This document shows, piece by piece, positions 21,553-33,715 of a DNA stretch of 64,000 bases. The translations under genes and the position numbers were made by a program. Under the pieces are notes generated by a model. The model was not told where the DNA came from and made no database searches. It saw only the letters and a program-made list of their open reading frames with translations. The stretch spans positions 22,067,843-22,131,842 of the forward strand of contig OV651829.1 of the NCBI GenBank assembly GCA_927349885.1, written 5' to 3'. Every line of letters starts with the position of its first letter. Positions within the stretch are counted from its first letter, which is position 1. The DNA comes from Psylliodes chrysocephalus. Lineage: Eukaryota; Arthropoda; Insecta; Coleoptera; Chrysomelidae.

Positions 21553-21893
21553 ATTTGACGTTCCATTTCCACTTCTTCATAATACCCATTGTTTCCAGTA
21601 GATTATCCCGATTAAAACGCGTCCGGAAAATCTTCTATTCCCGACGATATTAACGATCATCGATCATATTCAATTCTATATCAACCCTTTGACACGTAAA
21701 TATATCTCTGGGTAGTATATCTGCAGCCTTGTCCATTTGATCTTGGAAGGTACATTCCAGGGCGTACATTCTAAGAACAAATGTCTTTATTGTCAGTGGT
21801 GAAATGAACATGAGCTCAGACCATTGACATCGTACTACCGATTAACTCGAGACGTTTGCGGCGATTTAACTTTTCATCACGGGAATTCGCTGA
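21553..21893 (-). other. Exon-like, less AT-rich segment on the minus strand
   Basis: Bounded on the minus strand by a CTTTTCAG acceptor (ending at 21894) and a GTGAGTG donor. Its base composition is visibly less AT-rich than its surroundings. The longest frame runs about 58 codons (CQWSELMFISPLTIKTF ... MYALECTFQDQMDKAAD ... DDR) and then stops. It could be a non-coding or 5'UTR exon of a host gene, or an unidentified repeat. No family recognised. Confidence 0.25.
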
Positions 21894-22899
21894 AAAGAAA
21901 AACAACAATTAGTAATGGGAAATTTTAAAACTTTCAAAAGAGAGAATATTTAAAGGTGGGTAATTTCATTATTTCTCTATAAAATAATAATAATAATGCA
22001 TTTTTAAATTCCCCTCGTGATTTTTAATGAGGAATTTCATTCTGAACTATTTCGAATGAATTTAGAAACCCTGTATATGTTCAAAATTATTTAATAAACT
22101 CTAGATTTGAAAATTGTAGAAATATTAATATTTTTAAAAACCATTTTAAAATTTTGCTTCTAGAAAAATGTTTTTATTTAATACCTGAATTTATATATTT
22201 TTAGATTTTTAATTTATTTAAAATTATAGCGTTTTTGTATTTAGTATATATTGTTTTATTCTTTTATTATTTACTTTTGAGAAACCAAATATTTTAGTAT
22301 TGGTTCCAATTTGATAGGCATTTTACTATATTGGAATGCATTGGATTTTAAGAACATTAATATTAAGTAGTTAGGTTGGACCGAAAATTCTAAAAATCAA
22401 TAGTGTTCTAAGTTAGAAGCAATTATTCAAGAAAATCAAAACCGCAAGTTAATCGGATCTTGCTTTCTAAAGTTATCATGCTGATACACATATGCACAGA
22501 TGATCACTCTAATTGTGTATGCATTTTTGGACTTAGATACCGGAAACGTGAAAAACAAGTCTTAAACAGTGAGGATAAGAAAATTTTTTCGCCTGCTTGA
22601 ATGCATTACTGGGGCCCTATAGGAAGTGCCTCAGTAATTCCGATGTCCCTAATATTATACGGAGCTCAATTCTTAAACACAAACTTGAACATTAGACACA
22701 CTGAGTAAATAAAATTTACCGATATGGCAACGTTACAAACTAAATTATTTTGGTTTATGTTTTATAGAAGAAAATATTGATAAAAACTTTGGTTAAATAG
22801 TCAAAATATCGCATTTTATTAATATAAATGAAAAGAGCAAACAAAACATAATTTCCCATACTTAATTTTACTTAAACAAGTTATTGAAAGCAATTTTAA
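21894..22899. other. AT-rich sequence, nothing recognised
   Basis: No gene, RNA or repeat structure was identified. Confidence 0.3.
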
Positions 22900-23280
22900 G
22901 AAACCGACTTCAAAATCGTGCAGATGCCATCACCACATCTTAATCAAATTTATATAGGATTACCCTGATGTACCCCCTTATTAACAAAAAAGAATCATAG
23001 AAATCGGACAAGATGACAATAAATTATCGCTAAATATACATAAAAAATGAAGAGTTTGAGGATTTTCTCATGGACTTAATGATTAGATTTTGATCAAATT
23101 TATACGGGACCACTCCTGAGGCACCACTTTTAGTAACAGAAAAGAATCATAGAAATCAGACAAGGTGGTAAAGAATTATCGCTAAACATATATAAAAAAC
23201 CAAGAGTTTGAGGATTTTATCATGTACCCAATTTTTATATTTTGACCAAATTTACATGGTACCCCTTTCCTAACAAAAAA
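22900..23280. repeat. Tandem ~180-bp repeat
   Basis: Two full units and part of a third share AAAGAATCATAGAAATC, GACAAG-TGG, AATTATCGCTAAA and AAGAGTTTGAGGATTTT. Another partial unit lies at 24505-24585. Units begin near 22920 and 23090. Confidence 0.6.
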
Positions 23281-23282
23281 AT

Positions 23283-24252
23283 CTGATGTGTCCAACACAT
23301 GACTTTCCTATCTAGTTTTTATAGGCTTTTTCTGGTTATTTTGTACAACCCATTGCAGCACCTCTATAAATGTTTAGAGGATAAACTAAATATATACACA
23401 TTCCACATACATCTACCTCGAAACATTTTTCTATAGATATTCATTGAAAACTAAAATACTAAAAAATTTAAATTTAGCACTTTTCCTACAATTTTTCCAT
23501 TACGGTCCATTTTAGAAAAATCATGTATGAACAAAAATTATAGAGATCGATGTCGCAAACAATTTTCTTAAAAATCAGAATTTTGCACATTTTGTCAAAT
23601 TTGTCCAAAATCTAATCATTTCACGTCAAGCCGAAATAAAACTTAGGTTTAAAATTTAATGTTTTTTTCGTTATCCGTTTTTGAGTTTTCTTCAAAATTC
23701 GAAATTTACACATTTTCTCAAATATCTCGAATAAGGTCCATTTTAGAGAAATTATATATAGGATAAAAATTATAGAGAATTATATTACAAACAACTTTTA
23801 TTTAAACAATTTTTATAAAAAGTATTTTTTTACATTTTGTCAAATTTCTCGAATACCGACCATTTTAGAAAAAATTTGTATAGAACAAAGAATATTGATA
23901 ATAATATTGTAAGTAACTTTTATTGGAAAAATGTTCTTCTCTAAACGTAAATAACAGATATATTCCATAAAATATAAAAATTACCACCTATAAAGTACCT
24001 CCCCAGATGTTCCGACTCTGCCCAAAATCTAATCAGTTCATTGGACGATGGAATAAAGCTTAAATTTAAAATATAGTGTTTTTCTTTCTATCGGTTCACG
24101 AGTTATGGTGGATACAGACACACAGACATCATCGCGAAAATAGTCAGAACGGATTCAGGGGACCTCAAAACGTAAAAATCCGTCGAAAACTCGAGGTCGA
24201 AAAAAATCATGATTCCTATACTTTCCTTATCTGTATACAGATAGGAAAGTAA
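23283..24252 (+). repeat. Dispersed repeat family A, copy 1
   Basis: Starts with the CTGATGTGTCCAACACATG hairpin and the terminal inverted repeat ACTTTCCTATCT (23302), and ends AGATAGGAAAGT (24239-24250). The interior has two related units about 420 bp apart (marker CAAAATCTAATCA near 23606 and 24027) and AT-rich sub-repeats such as TTTGTCAAATTT. It matches the copy at 34409-35536 in the opposite orientation. No coding capacity. Probably a non-autonomous DNA element. Confidence 0.6.
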
Positions 24253-24704
24253 AAATTAAAAGCATTGAAAAGTATATAGAGAATAAGAAAATAGTAGCCT
24301 ATCCCATTTATCTCTGTTTATCATTGATCATAAGCATGGCGCCATCTAGTAGCGAAATTAGAAACTTCTTATTAGGACACTTGGACAGGCATTCTTATGT
24401 GCGAATTCAACACGTTACATGTTAAATAGAGAGAGACATTACATAAGAATCACATTCTGTTGAACGAAGATAGAGACCATATTGAAAGATGATACTTGAT
24501 TTCAATAAAAGGAAAGTAAAAAGAATCCTAGAAATCGGACAAGGTGGTAAATAATTATCGCAAAACATACATAAAAAAAATTATATTCCGACGAATTGAA
24601 AACTTCCTCCTTTTTTGAAGTAAATTAAAAATGAGTAGCATAGTCTAAAGTTGCCTAACCAACAAAATTTCTAAAACAACCTTTTTTTATATACAGGGTG
24701 TAAC
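24253..24704. repeat. Repeat B copy and partial 180-bp unit
   Basis: 24393-24477 (ATTCTTATGTGCG, AATAGAGAGAGACATTACAT, GAACGAAGATAG) is shared with 28254-28337. 24505-24585 is another unit of the tandem repeat at 22900. Confidence 0.5.
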
Positions 24705-25086
24705 TAAATAAGTGTAAAACATTTAAAGGGGTGATTCCTCATCGAAAAAGAGATAGGATCTTTCATAGAAAGAAACTTCATTGAAGCATCCCTTGTTAAG
24801 ATACAGCCCCTTATAGGGGGTACATAAAATTTGTTTAACAATTTTTTTCACAAGCACTAAACAAGTTACAATATTGAAATTAACCTGACATTTTCTACTA
24901 CCAAAACACTTAGCCAGTAATTTATTTGGTTTACCCCATGGTTGTAAGGGGTGGAAAACGCAACCCCTAAAATTTCGTTCCAACGTAACTTTTTGTCTTA
25001 TTATTTGTTTACCATTTAAAAATTTATTTCCGATAGCCTGTTTCATTCTAAACAAAAAATGTCTCTTTAATTTTTTGCCCAAAATA
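24705..25086. repeat. ACAGGGTGT-type insect repeat
   Basis: Begins TATACAGGGTGTAACTAAATA and continues AAGGGGTGATTCCTC and ATACAGCCCCTTATAGGGG, the hallmark of a widespread insect MITE-like family. The 119-codon frame on its minus strand shows no protein motif and is not a gene. Confidence 0.5.
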
Positions 25087-25089
25087 AAC

Positions 25090-25590
25090 CAGTTCGCAGC
25101 ATAGTTATAGAGTTATATTACAAACAACCTTTATTTGACCAATTTTTATAATTACATTTTGTCAAATTTCTCGAATACGGACCATTTTAGGAAAAATTTG
25201 TATATAACAAAAAATATTGATAATAATATTGTAAGTAACTTTTATTTGAAGAATTCTCCAAACGAAAATAACAGATATATTCCATAAAATATAAAAATGA
25301 CCACCTATAAAGTACCCCCAGATGTTCCGACTCTGCCCAAAATCTAATTAGTTCATTGGACGCGAGAATAAAGCTTAAGTTTAAAATTTTGTGTTTTTCT
25401 TTGTATCGGTTCATAAGTTATGGTGGATACAGACACACACACACAGAGAGACACACACACACAAACATCATCCCGAAAATAGTCAAAACGGATTCAGGGG
25501 ACCCCAAAACGTAAAAATCCGTCGAAAACTGGAGGTCGAAAAAAATCATGATTCCTATACTTTCCTTATCTGTATACAGATAGGAGTGTA
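25090..25590 (+). repeat. Dispersed repeat family A, partial copy 2
   Basis: Homologous to the last ~470 bp of the copy at 23283-24252, including AGATGTTCCGACTCTGCCC, a (CA)n-rich microsatellite (25432-25464) and the TTCCTTATCTGTATACAG end. The left half is missing. Confidence 0.6.
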
Positions 25591-26628
25591 AAAATATACT
25601 GAATTAAAAAATTAGATAATATATATTTTCTTATATATTTGAATGTGTGGCAACCCCGTACAAATACGTCAAATTATTTGTTTAGAAATGGCTAATTTTT
25701 TTTTAATTTTTTTTTTATTTTAACATCAAATTTCTCAATTAAATGCCGATAATCCTCAAATGTTTTTTATTTTCTTGATATGTAAATACTCTACTTGCTA
25801 ATAGTACTAAAAATATACCCATATCAATGGTATTTTCGACCTTAGAAATATCTATAAATAACCTTTTCTGTACTGGGTATCTATTTTATTTTGAATGATG
25901 GTTATATATATAGTGATATTAAGAACATAAGTTCTTGGTTTATTTATATTTATAATTACTGTCTAGCTAACTACTTACTATCCAGAAATTTTTTATCGAA
26001 AAATAGAGGTTACGTATAGGAATTTTGGATGAAATCAAACAGTAAATAGACTTCTATCAACTAGGAAATAGACAGGAATTCAAGAAAAATATAACAGACT
26101 TACATAAAGAGTTCAATTTTCTTCTGCAAATAGTTGATTATCACGTTAACGTTTCGTTCAAAAAGTTTCCGTATCACTACACCACAAGCTTCGACTTGTT
26201 TGTTTCAAAGTTTTTTTATGATTTAGCTTAGATACAAATATTATTCGATTATCTAACACTCAATGACTACACTGTATTTACTTTTAATAATTAACGTTTT
26301 TTAACATTAACTTTTAAAAATTACTTTTTATTTCAAATTCACGAAATTGTTTTCAAGCAAGAACGCTTATTTGAAATTCGAATATCTGTTATCGTATTCA
26401 TTTTTTTTCATATTCGGCAATCTTCGGGATATGTATTTATCGTGGCTGCCGCCAGGGCCAACGTTGCCAGTTTTTGTGATAATGAATTTAAAATAAAAAC
26501 AAGAGTAAAATAAATTATTATCAAATTAGAAACGATTTTTTTAGATGCCTAAAATAAACATACATATATTATAATTGGTGTGTCGTTTTTGTTCAACTAA
26601 CTGTACTTAGGGCCCTAAGATTAATCTG
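25591..26628. other. AT-rich sequence leading to a possible promoter region
   Basis: No gene recognised. Composition becomes less AT-rich around 26440-26475 (GGCTGCCGCCAGGGCCAACG), a few hundred bases before the candidate first exon. Confidence 0.3.
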
Positions 26629-26656
26629 GTAAGTGTACACTTAAGTGTACACTTAC
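26629..26656. promoter_or_regulatory. Perfect 28-bp palindrome upstream of candidate first exon
   Basis: The half-site GTAAGTGTACACTT is followed by its exact reverse complement with no spacer. It lies 233 bp before the ATG at 26889. It could bind a dimeric factor or form a cruciform. The regulatory role is inferred from position only. Confidence 0.4.
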
Positions 26657-26888
26657 TGTGAGTGGTATTTTTGTTTTTTTTCCAAAGTTTTAATAGTTTC
26701 GGATTTAAAACTGTAATTTGCTTTTAGAAAAACAAATTTGGTGTTAAATATGCCTATTTTTTACTATTTCTTGCATTGCTTCAGCAAAATGATAGTTTAT
26801 TTGAGTGTGGCGACTGTGGCGAGTTGTGACTTTTCGAGAATTTGTTTGGCTTTATGAGAAAACTTTGTAAGAGCTAATAATATATAAA

Positions 26889-26902
26889 ATGGACGAGAAA
26901 CC
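26889..26902 (+). CDS. Candidate first coding exon of the ZMYND8-type gene
   Basis: ATGGACGAGAAACC followed by a strong GTAAGT donor. Splicing to the acceptor at 40523 (TTTATAG|TCTCAAAATG) gives MDEKPLK fused in frame to MCDQETP, the start of the large exon at 40531. The intron would be 13.6 kb. The alternatives are translation from 40531 with a non-coding exon at about 39739, or a chance match (one in three for frame). It would act only as the N-terminal extension of the chromatin reader. Confidence 0.4.
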
Positions 26903-28125
26903 GTAAGTATCTAGATATTATGCTAACTATCTCGCTAAATATTTGGATAATAATTTTTATGGGATTTAAATAGTGGAATAATTCTTAATAAATTAATCTA
27001 AATGGAAAAAATATAAAAATGAAATTGACTATTTAATTTTTAAGCTACTAAGGAGAAGATCTAAATATTTAATTGATCTAGATTACTATAGTTATGTGAA
27101 TCTATTGAGACTTCTATTTCAACGGATCTTAAGCAAATATGGCAGTTTGTAAAATCAAAAATACTTGGATACCGGATCCCTTGTCGTCACCGGTATCCCT
27201 TTAGTAAATCTGGCAACGGTACCTTTATTAGCTTTTCAAAAAGGTGGCAACCCTATGTTGCAGTGTAACTTCTTGTCTAATTAATTCATTACAGAATATT
27301 ATAGCTTTGGATTTACTTGGATTTATTTTTAATGAACTTCACTTTGTAACCTCTATGAGATGTGCTTTAAAAGTCTTGCAGTTGCGGACATTCGGTGATC
27401 GCATGGATGTTAGGGTTACATTAAAAGTACCTACATTGCATTGCTTAAATACTTAAATGGGATGTTTATGTGTAAGTAATTAATACACGGCAACTATTTA
27501 ATTTTTTCTAGTGAAAATCTGATGTTCTATATTATTTGTTAAATTAGTAATAATAATACTCGTAGAATGTAGACAGCAGGGCTATAAAAAATGTAACAGA
27601 TGATATGGTTCTTTCTTACATTCTGTATCAAATAAATCCATTAAAATCGTATTCAGCTTTGAATTCGTCACTAAAATTGAATGCTCTAGTTGTTGCATTT
27701 ATCCGTGTTTAATTGTTTCACTTGATCAACTTCTTCAGTTTTTAGGGAATGACAAAACTCGTTACTCATTACCTGCTCTAGGTGAACTCAGTCATTCGTA
27801 AAATGCATTTTTGTTTTATTTGCATTGTAAGGTAAATTATTTTGAATATAGAACGCCCAGATCAAAATCGAAAAAAAATATGTTTCTATTGAAAATGGTT
27901 ATTAGCTAAAAAAAATTAGAACATTGTAAGCTGGGGACTTAAAGGAAGACTCATACACAACCGAGTGCTTCTTAGAAGAAGTGGCTTGTTTGCAACTTTG
28001 TACTGTATAAATACCTTAACCCTATATTCCAATTAAAATTGACGTAGTCTATCGTATACTTAATATAAAGTGACTCTAAACCTGAACCATGCAATACCAA
28101 GGTAATAGGTAGACAAAAAAAAAGT
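26903..28125. other. No gene recognised (candidate intron)
   Basis: Short frames only. A 70-codon frame at 27244-27456 has no recognisable motif. Confidence 0.3.
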
Positions 28126-28410
28126 TTATAAATGGAATAGCGCTAGTGCTTTGTGGAGCGGTCGGACAGAATAGCTCAATTCGAACATGTACCAACGGGT
28201 TGGTAGAAGCCTACCAAATGCAACCACTTCCAAAAATGGCAACATCTGGACAAGGATTCTTATGTGCGTACTCAACACGTAACGAATTGAATAGAGAGAG
28301 ACATTACATACGAATCGCATTCTGTGGAACGAAGATAGTCGTCTCAACACGTGCCGAATTAAGAGATGAGAATCCCAATGCTGAGACACCTGTCAACGTC
28401 GTTTAGGTAT
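28126..28410. repeat. Repeat B copy with open frames on both strands
   Basis: The core 28254-28337 matches 24393-24477. Frames of 86-87 codons on both strands are mutual shadows and show no protein family signature. The segment is less AT-rich than its surroundings. Confidence 0.4.
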
Positions 28411-29266
28411 TGATATGAAGACTAGTATTCATAGGTATTAGGCATTCCAAACAAAATGGCTGGCAAAAGGAAGAGGTTACGACATAGACCCAATAAATTG
28501 ATGAAGGTGTTACTGAGGCTATGGTAAAAATAGTGGTCAGTTTAAGTTAGCACACCATGAAAATGTGATTTTCAAAAAAAAAACACATACATTTTTGGCA
28601 GTCTTAGCGACTACTATCTGAAATAAAAATATCGTCCAAAATGGACTATGTCATAGCCCCCTTAGATATACCAGTCCTCCCCTTCGCCAGCTATTGTTTG
28701 ACAGGTCGTTGGATCGTCGTTTGAGAGAGACAGGCACATACTTTGATTTTCTTTACTATACGGTGCAAGAGAGAGGACCGACACGCCCAACATAGGGCGC
28801 GGCCATTTTGAGTCCTATGTCACAGTTTATAGCTACAGAATCAGATCGCTCACTCTGCGTCGGCACTTTTGATCTCAACGTTCCAGTTTATACACTGCGC
28901 AACTCGGATAATACAATATATGACAATCGCCTATAATAAAACAGCAGTCTTCTGCGTATCCAGAATTTGTATCCCTGGAGTTGATGTTATTTTAGAACTT
29001 TCAACTGGTCCGAGTGAGCTAACTGATTCTTTAGCAATAAACTGTGACTCCAAAAATAATATTCACTGACACCACGTACTTTGATATTTTTTTTTTTACT
29101 ATCTTAGATAATTACTTACTCTGAGTTTACTATACGGAGAATGGTCGCACTGCGCAGCTTTTTGAGTGCCTTTTAAAAGGAGATAGAAAACTCCGCCATT
29201 TTGAACCCTTATTACGTGTTGCCTACATCTTGGCGCAATATTTTTAATAGGTGCGTTTTAATAATA
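28411..29266. other. Mixed-composition sequence, nothing recognised
   Basis: 28620-28870 is less AT-rich (CAGTCCTCCCCTTCGCC, GGCGCGGCCATTTTGAG) but has no recognisable gene. The 66-codon frame at 28869-29069 has no motif. Confidence 0.3.
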
Positions 29267-30318
29267 ATAATAATAAAAACGTCTTTATTATTTCCAATTA
29301 CATATATAATACAATTAACATAATTAATGACAAAATATAGCAGATTGAAAATAAAGGGCGAAGTTTATTTTTGATTATGTTATTGGACACAATCAAAAAT
29401 ATTCTTCCACTCAACCCTAAAAATGTGTACTAGGTATATTGGTTTTGTTTTATAATTAGATAAGTATAATTTGCATGCTAAGATCAATTTTCAATAGAAA
29501 AAATGATAGGACTGCAATGATAGGACTGCAAAGTGTAACATGGGCAGCATCAAGCTATATGTTGATATAAAAATTAAAAAAAACTAATTATAAAATTGTT
29601 AACTTTATCACTGAGCGTCTAAGAGATTTTGTTTCATTTTTAATTTAAATTTTGAAATACCACAATTTTTTAATTCTGGTAAGACTTGTTTATATAAATA
29701 GCAAATTTGGTAACTATATGAACGCCTGAAAAACTCCGTGATAAAAGCAGGAACAGTCAACAATCCTTTGTTTCTTATATTTAAGTTATGAACGTCAGAA
29801 CGATAAGTTATTTTACGATGTAGATAGGGTGGATTTTTACTCACTATTATTTTATGACACAAAGAGATAAAATGTAGTTTTCTCCTGTCCTCCATATTCA
29901 ACCATCCAGCTTGACTTATCTTGTGAGATATTCTACAACGCCTTCTTGTGCCAAAAATCATACGTAAACAAGAATTCTGAACTTTTTGGATTTTATTCTG
30001 ATAGCTCACAATTAAGTTCGGACCGTAAACGGCATCCGCATAATTGAATAGAGATAAAACTAATGTTTCACAGAGTTGTTTCTTTACAAAAATAGGAAAC
30101 AAATGACGGTTTCCATAAATCATTTTAATATTACAATAAGCACGTTGTATTAACTTATTTATATGTCTCTCAAACCTTAAATCAGAATCGATTGTTACTC
30201 CCAAGTTTTTTGCTTCACTTACCAGTTCTAGTTTTTCATTATTGATTTCAATATTTATTGAATTCATTACATTTTGTTTATGATATTTACTACCGAATAA
30301 CATTACTTTTGATTGTAC
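29267..30318 (-). pseudogene. 5'-truncated Jockey/CR1-type LINE, RT C-terminal part
   Basis: An uninterrupted 231-residue frame (30303-29608) begins with SKVMLFGSK just after the catalytic palm and continues NLGVTIDSDLRFERHI, KQLCETLVLSLFNYADAVYG, VQNSCLRMIFG and a C-terminal YRSDVHNLNIR block. The minus-strand 3' end carries AATAAAG and then a (TTA)n tail at 29260-29285. It belongs to the same family as the copy at 60354-61691. The endonuclease and catalytic palm are missing, as expected of 5' truncation during target-primed insertion. Confidence 0.85.
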
Positions 30319-30407
30319 TGGGTCCGCTTCTGCTTCGGAATTGTCGGTTTTCTTATTTTAATCTGACAGGTTAAAACGACTAAACCGACAATTCCGGAAG
30401 CAGAACC
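30319..30407. repeat. Inverted repeat at the LINE 5' junction
   Basis: Left arm ends CTTCGGAATTGTCGGTTT; right arm is AAACCGACAATTCCGGAAG then CAGAACCC. Arms of about 27-30 bp with small indels surround a ~30-bp spacer. It starts exactly where the RT coding sequence is cut off. Confidence 0.55.
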
Positions 30408-31424
30408 CATGTAATAGAGTTAGAAGCCTTATACTATATAGGGTAGCCATATTTCTGTTAACCTAATGACGGACGCTTAAACAACATTGATGACCACCCA
30501 ACCAGCACACTTCTCTTATAACCTTTGAATTATAGAACATTCAATTCTTATAAAGGTTTTATAGTTGTTTCAGTATTTCAATATTGACTCATAAATATAG
30601 CAAAAGATGCAATTTAGCTGTTGAAAACAAAATAGCACTATAATATTGTTATATAAATATTCTTACAGCATATTTATTATATTATAAATTTTTCTTATAA
30701 GAGATATTTTTTAAGAACAGCTATAAGTCGTATCTATAACACCAATTTCTGTCTTAAGGCTTTTTGATTTATAACGGTTTTATATTTGTCTTTAGTCATT
30801 TTAAAGGTAAGTATAAATATAAAAACGTGCAAGTTTATAAAAGATGCTGTTTGATGTAACAATAAGATACATTGGTTATATATTCAACACTTATAAGGGA
30901 AGTCGCCTCATTTTCTTGTTAAGGCAATTTGTGCAACATGTATAAAGCAAAATTGTTTCAACAAATATAAAATACTCTGATTGCAGCTACAAAGAACTGT
31001 ATTTAAGAGAGCAAACATAGCAATTACAAAGTATCTTTTAAATGTCTTTATTACTTCATTAGTAACAATTAAAAAACATCAATGAGGTAAAATGCTGTCA
31101 AAGGACACAAAAACATTCCTGCCGCTGGTTTAATAGAGCCAATTTAAAATATTTAATTATTTCTATTTTAACACGTTATTGGCTTATTGATGTTTGAGTT
31201 GACAAAATGGACATCTCACGCTGGAAAAAAAGCAGCGCATTTCGAAGAAAAGTGTTAAAAAATTATAAAAATGCAAATAAACACATGGAAATTCCAAGTA
31301 GGTCAAATAAAAAACCTTTTGAGAAACGGAAATTGTCCCTTATCACAGGTAGCTAGAAGACTAAATGAAATTACACAACTTGAGACTATAGTTAAAACTA
31401 ACAAATCGTTTCCTATCTTGAAAC
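30408..31424. other. AT-rich sequence with a possible short ORF
   Basis: 31207-31356 reads MDISRWKKSSAFRRKVLKNY and ends in a stop after 49 codons. A second frame at 31271-31439 is open too. The basic N-terminus may be a remnant of a transposon protein, but no family can be named. Confidence 0.25.
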
Positions 31425-31505
31425 GTAATGCGACGATAGCATGGGCGAAGTTAAGGGGGGGCTTGGGGGGGCTAAGCCCCCCCAAAAACCAAATTAGCCC
31501 CCCCA

Positions 31506-32591
31506 AAAATAATTCGAACATTTATCTCACATCCACCCAAACATTTCAGATTTCAGAACAGAAATTAAAAAATAAAAAGAATCGTGCCATTTGATTGATT
31601 CTGCAATTTTACATTTAGTTCAGGAGGCAGTGAATTTTTTTCGTATTCATTTTTCCAGTCGGTGTATATGAAAAATAAACTGTTCTCTTAGTGACAAAAA
31701 ACAAAATTTTTGAGTCTGACACTTATTTTCCCAGTCATAACTATTTTACATTTACTAAACTAGAACATAAAGCTTATAAAAATAGCAGTTTGGATTATCT
31801 CAGATAGTGGAAAGTGAGTGTGGCAGAAAATTGAGCATATAAATTGATACAATCATGAACTGTTTATAATAATAAGTCTGGCTGATTTACGAAATTGGCT
31901 AATGAGTCTGGTAATATCTTCTAAATGGAAAAAATATATTATTTTTGCTTTTATTTTCCCGGGTTTGAAAATTTGTCACGTGATAGATTAAATTATAATT
32001 TTACACCTCCATTTTATAGCCAATCAAGTGCTGTTATTTTAAAACACTTTCATGACAACCAGAAAAATTTCCGGAAATTTTTCTTTTGGTGGGTACCCTG
32101 AACGAAATTATATTGAAAATTTTTTTGACAGTTGAGCAGCTCTTTCATGCATATAAAAAATTTGCCATTTCAGTGGTTAATATTTTATTTAATACCAATT
32201 ATAACTAGGTAGAAATACACTACATTTATTTTATGGAAAATAATAATTAGGTTTTTCGCGTCAACTAAACGACTTCAAATATGACAAATGATCATGGTAT
32301 GGCCACAGCATATAAAACATATGTTTTATATTCTGTGGAATGGCTACCTTTGAAAATTTGATTTTAGTCGTTTTAATGCATGTCTGTCAAGTTTTGAAAT
32401 TTGGATATTTTGGTGTAAAACTTTCTTACCCAATACCAAACGTGCCTAAATTATTATCAGTAAATTTTTGCACACTCACGCATATTTTAAGAACATTATC
32501 CATCTACTTAGGATAAATTTCAAAATATTCGTAAGTGAAAATACACGTCTGGCTGACAATTACAATTACGGAGGCCTGCCAGACTCACAAG
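31506..32591. other. Interior of the hAT-like element, no gene
   Basis: AT-rich sequence with no recognisable transposase fragment. Confidence 0.35.
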
Positions 32592-33150
32592 TAGTGTCCG
32601 ACCGAAGGTTCGGTTACGGTTTCGGCCAACTTTGGCTTTAAATAATAGTTCCGACTACAGTTTCGGTTTCGGCGGAAAACTGGCCGAAACTGCAGCCGAC
32701 AGCGAAACTACTTTTAAAAATTTTCGTATCACAATTGGTTGTGTCCGGCACAATGGCGACTGTGCCGGGTGCCATTTCTACACAGTGCACGTACACACAA
32801 ACATCTCTACTTTGAAATTATTTATTCTTTCGGCCTTTACTTGATGAAAATCCATTTAATTTTGAAAGAGTAAAACCAAATTTGGTAGATTTTCACACTT
32901 TTATTTTAAAAATAAAAATTTTTAAACAAACACTAACATGACATATGTTTCGAAGTACAACTTCTTTTTCAAATGTGACTATTTACAATTCGGTATCCAA
33001 TATATACACAAAATAATTTAACAAAACAAAGTACTTAAGAAAACATCAATAACATTACAAAATAAACTAACTATTTAAAGTAAATAAGGGTACTTAGGTA
33101 ATTATAATATCCATCAAATAACAATAAGATAGCCCATTACCGGGATTATC

Positions 33151-33435
33151 TCACAGAAAACTGGGAAAAAGGTTTAATAAGGGTGAATTATTAATATCTA
33201 ATTGATCATTTAGTAAGTTATCTGAATTTTTAAATCTATTTATTTCAAGTGTTTCTAAATGGTTTAATTTAAGGCTCTTATTTTCTACATGTAAAATTTC
33301 AAAGTTGTCTGTAAAAGAATGATTTTCAGCTAAAATATGATTTGAGTAAGTAGAATTATTTTTGTTTTTTGTATAGCTATTATAATGTTCGGAATAGCGT
33401 TTTTTGAAAGTACGGCCTGTTTGTCCAAAATTGTA
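33151..33435 (-). pseudogene. GIY-YIG endonuclease C-terminus of a Penelope-like element (left arm)
   Basis: Mirror image of the right-arm coding sequence with the same YIG-containing product, apart from a base difference at the centre (GGACAAAC rather than GGTCAAAC). It is truncated at the same point as its partner. Confidence 0.8.
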
Positions 33436-33715
33436 TATTGGTCAAACAGGCCGTACTTTCAAAAAACGCTATTCCGAACATTATAATAGCTATACAAAAA
33501 ACAAAAATAATTCTACTTACTCAAATCATATTTTAGCTGAAAATCATTCTTTTACAGACAACTTTGAAATTTTACATGTAGAAAATAAGAGCCTTAAATT
33601 AAACCATTTAGAAACACTTGAAATAAATAGATTTAAAAATTCAGATAACTTACTAAATGATCAATTAGATATTAATAATTCACCCTTATTAAACCTTTTT
33701 CCCAGTTTTCTGTGA
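33431..33715 (+). pseudogene. GIY-YIG endonuclease C-terminus of a Penelope-like element (right arm)
   Basis: The product starts LYIGQTGRTFKKRYSEHY, where YIG, the conserved Arg and the following Tyr/His are hallmarks of the GIY-YIG nuclease used by Penelope-like elements to nick target DNA. A downstream LNHLETLEINRF supplies the expected glutamate helix. The first tyrosine block (GIY) and the whole reverse transcriptase are missing, because the two copies meet at the palindrome centre. The frame ends in a stop after SPLLNLFPSFL. The fold and family are well supported; activity is not expected from this fragment alone. Confidence 0.85.

Noticed and set aside
24723..25082. 119-codon minus-strand frame
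   Set aside because: It lies wholly within an ACAGGGTGT-type repeat and has no protein motif; it is an accidental open frame.
28126..28406. Overlapping 86-87-codon frames on opposite strands
   Set aside because: They are mutual shadows within a dispersed repeat copy, and neither matches a known family.
31454..31505. G-run/C-run as a separate G-quadruplex locus
   Set aside because: The runs are the sub-terminal part of the hAT-like element, and a similar C-run occurs at its other end.
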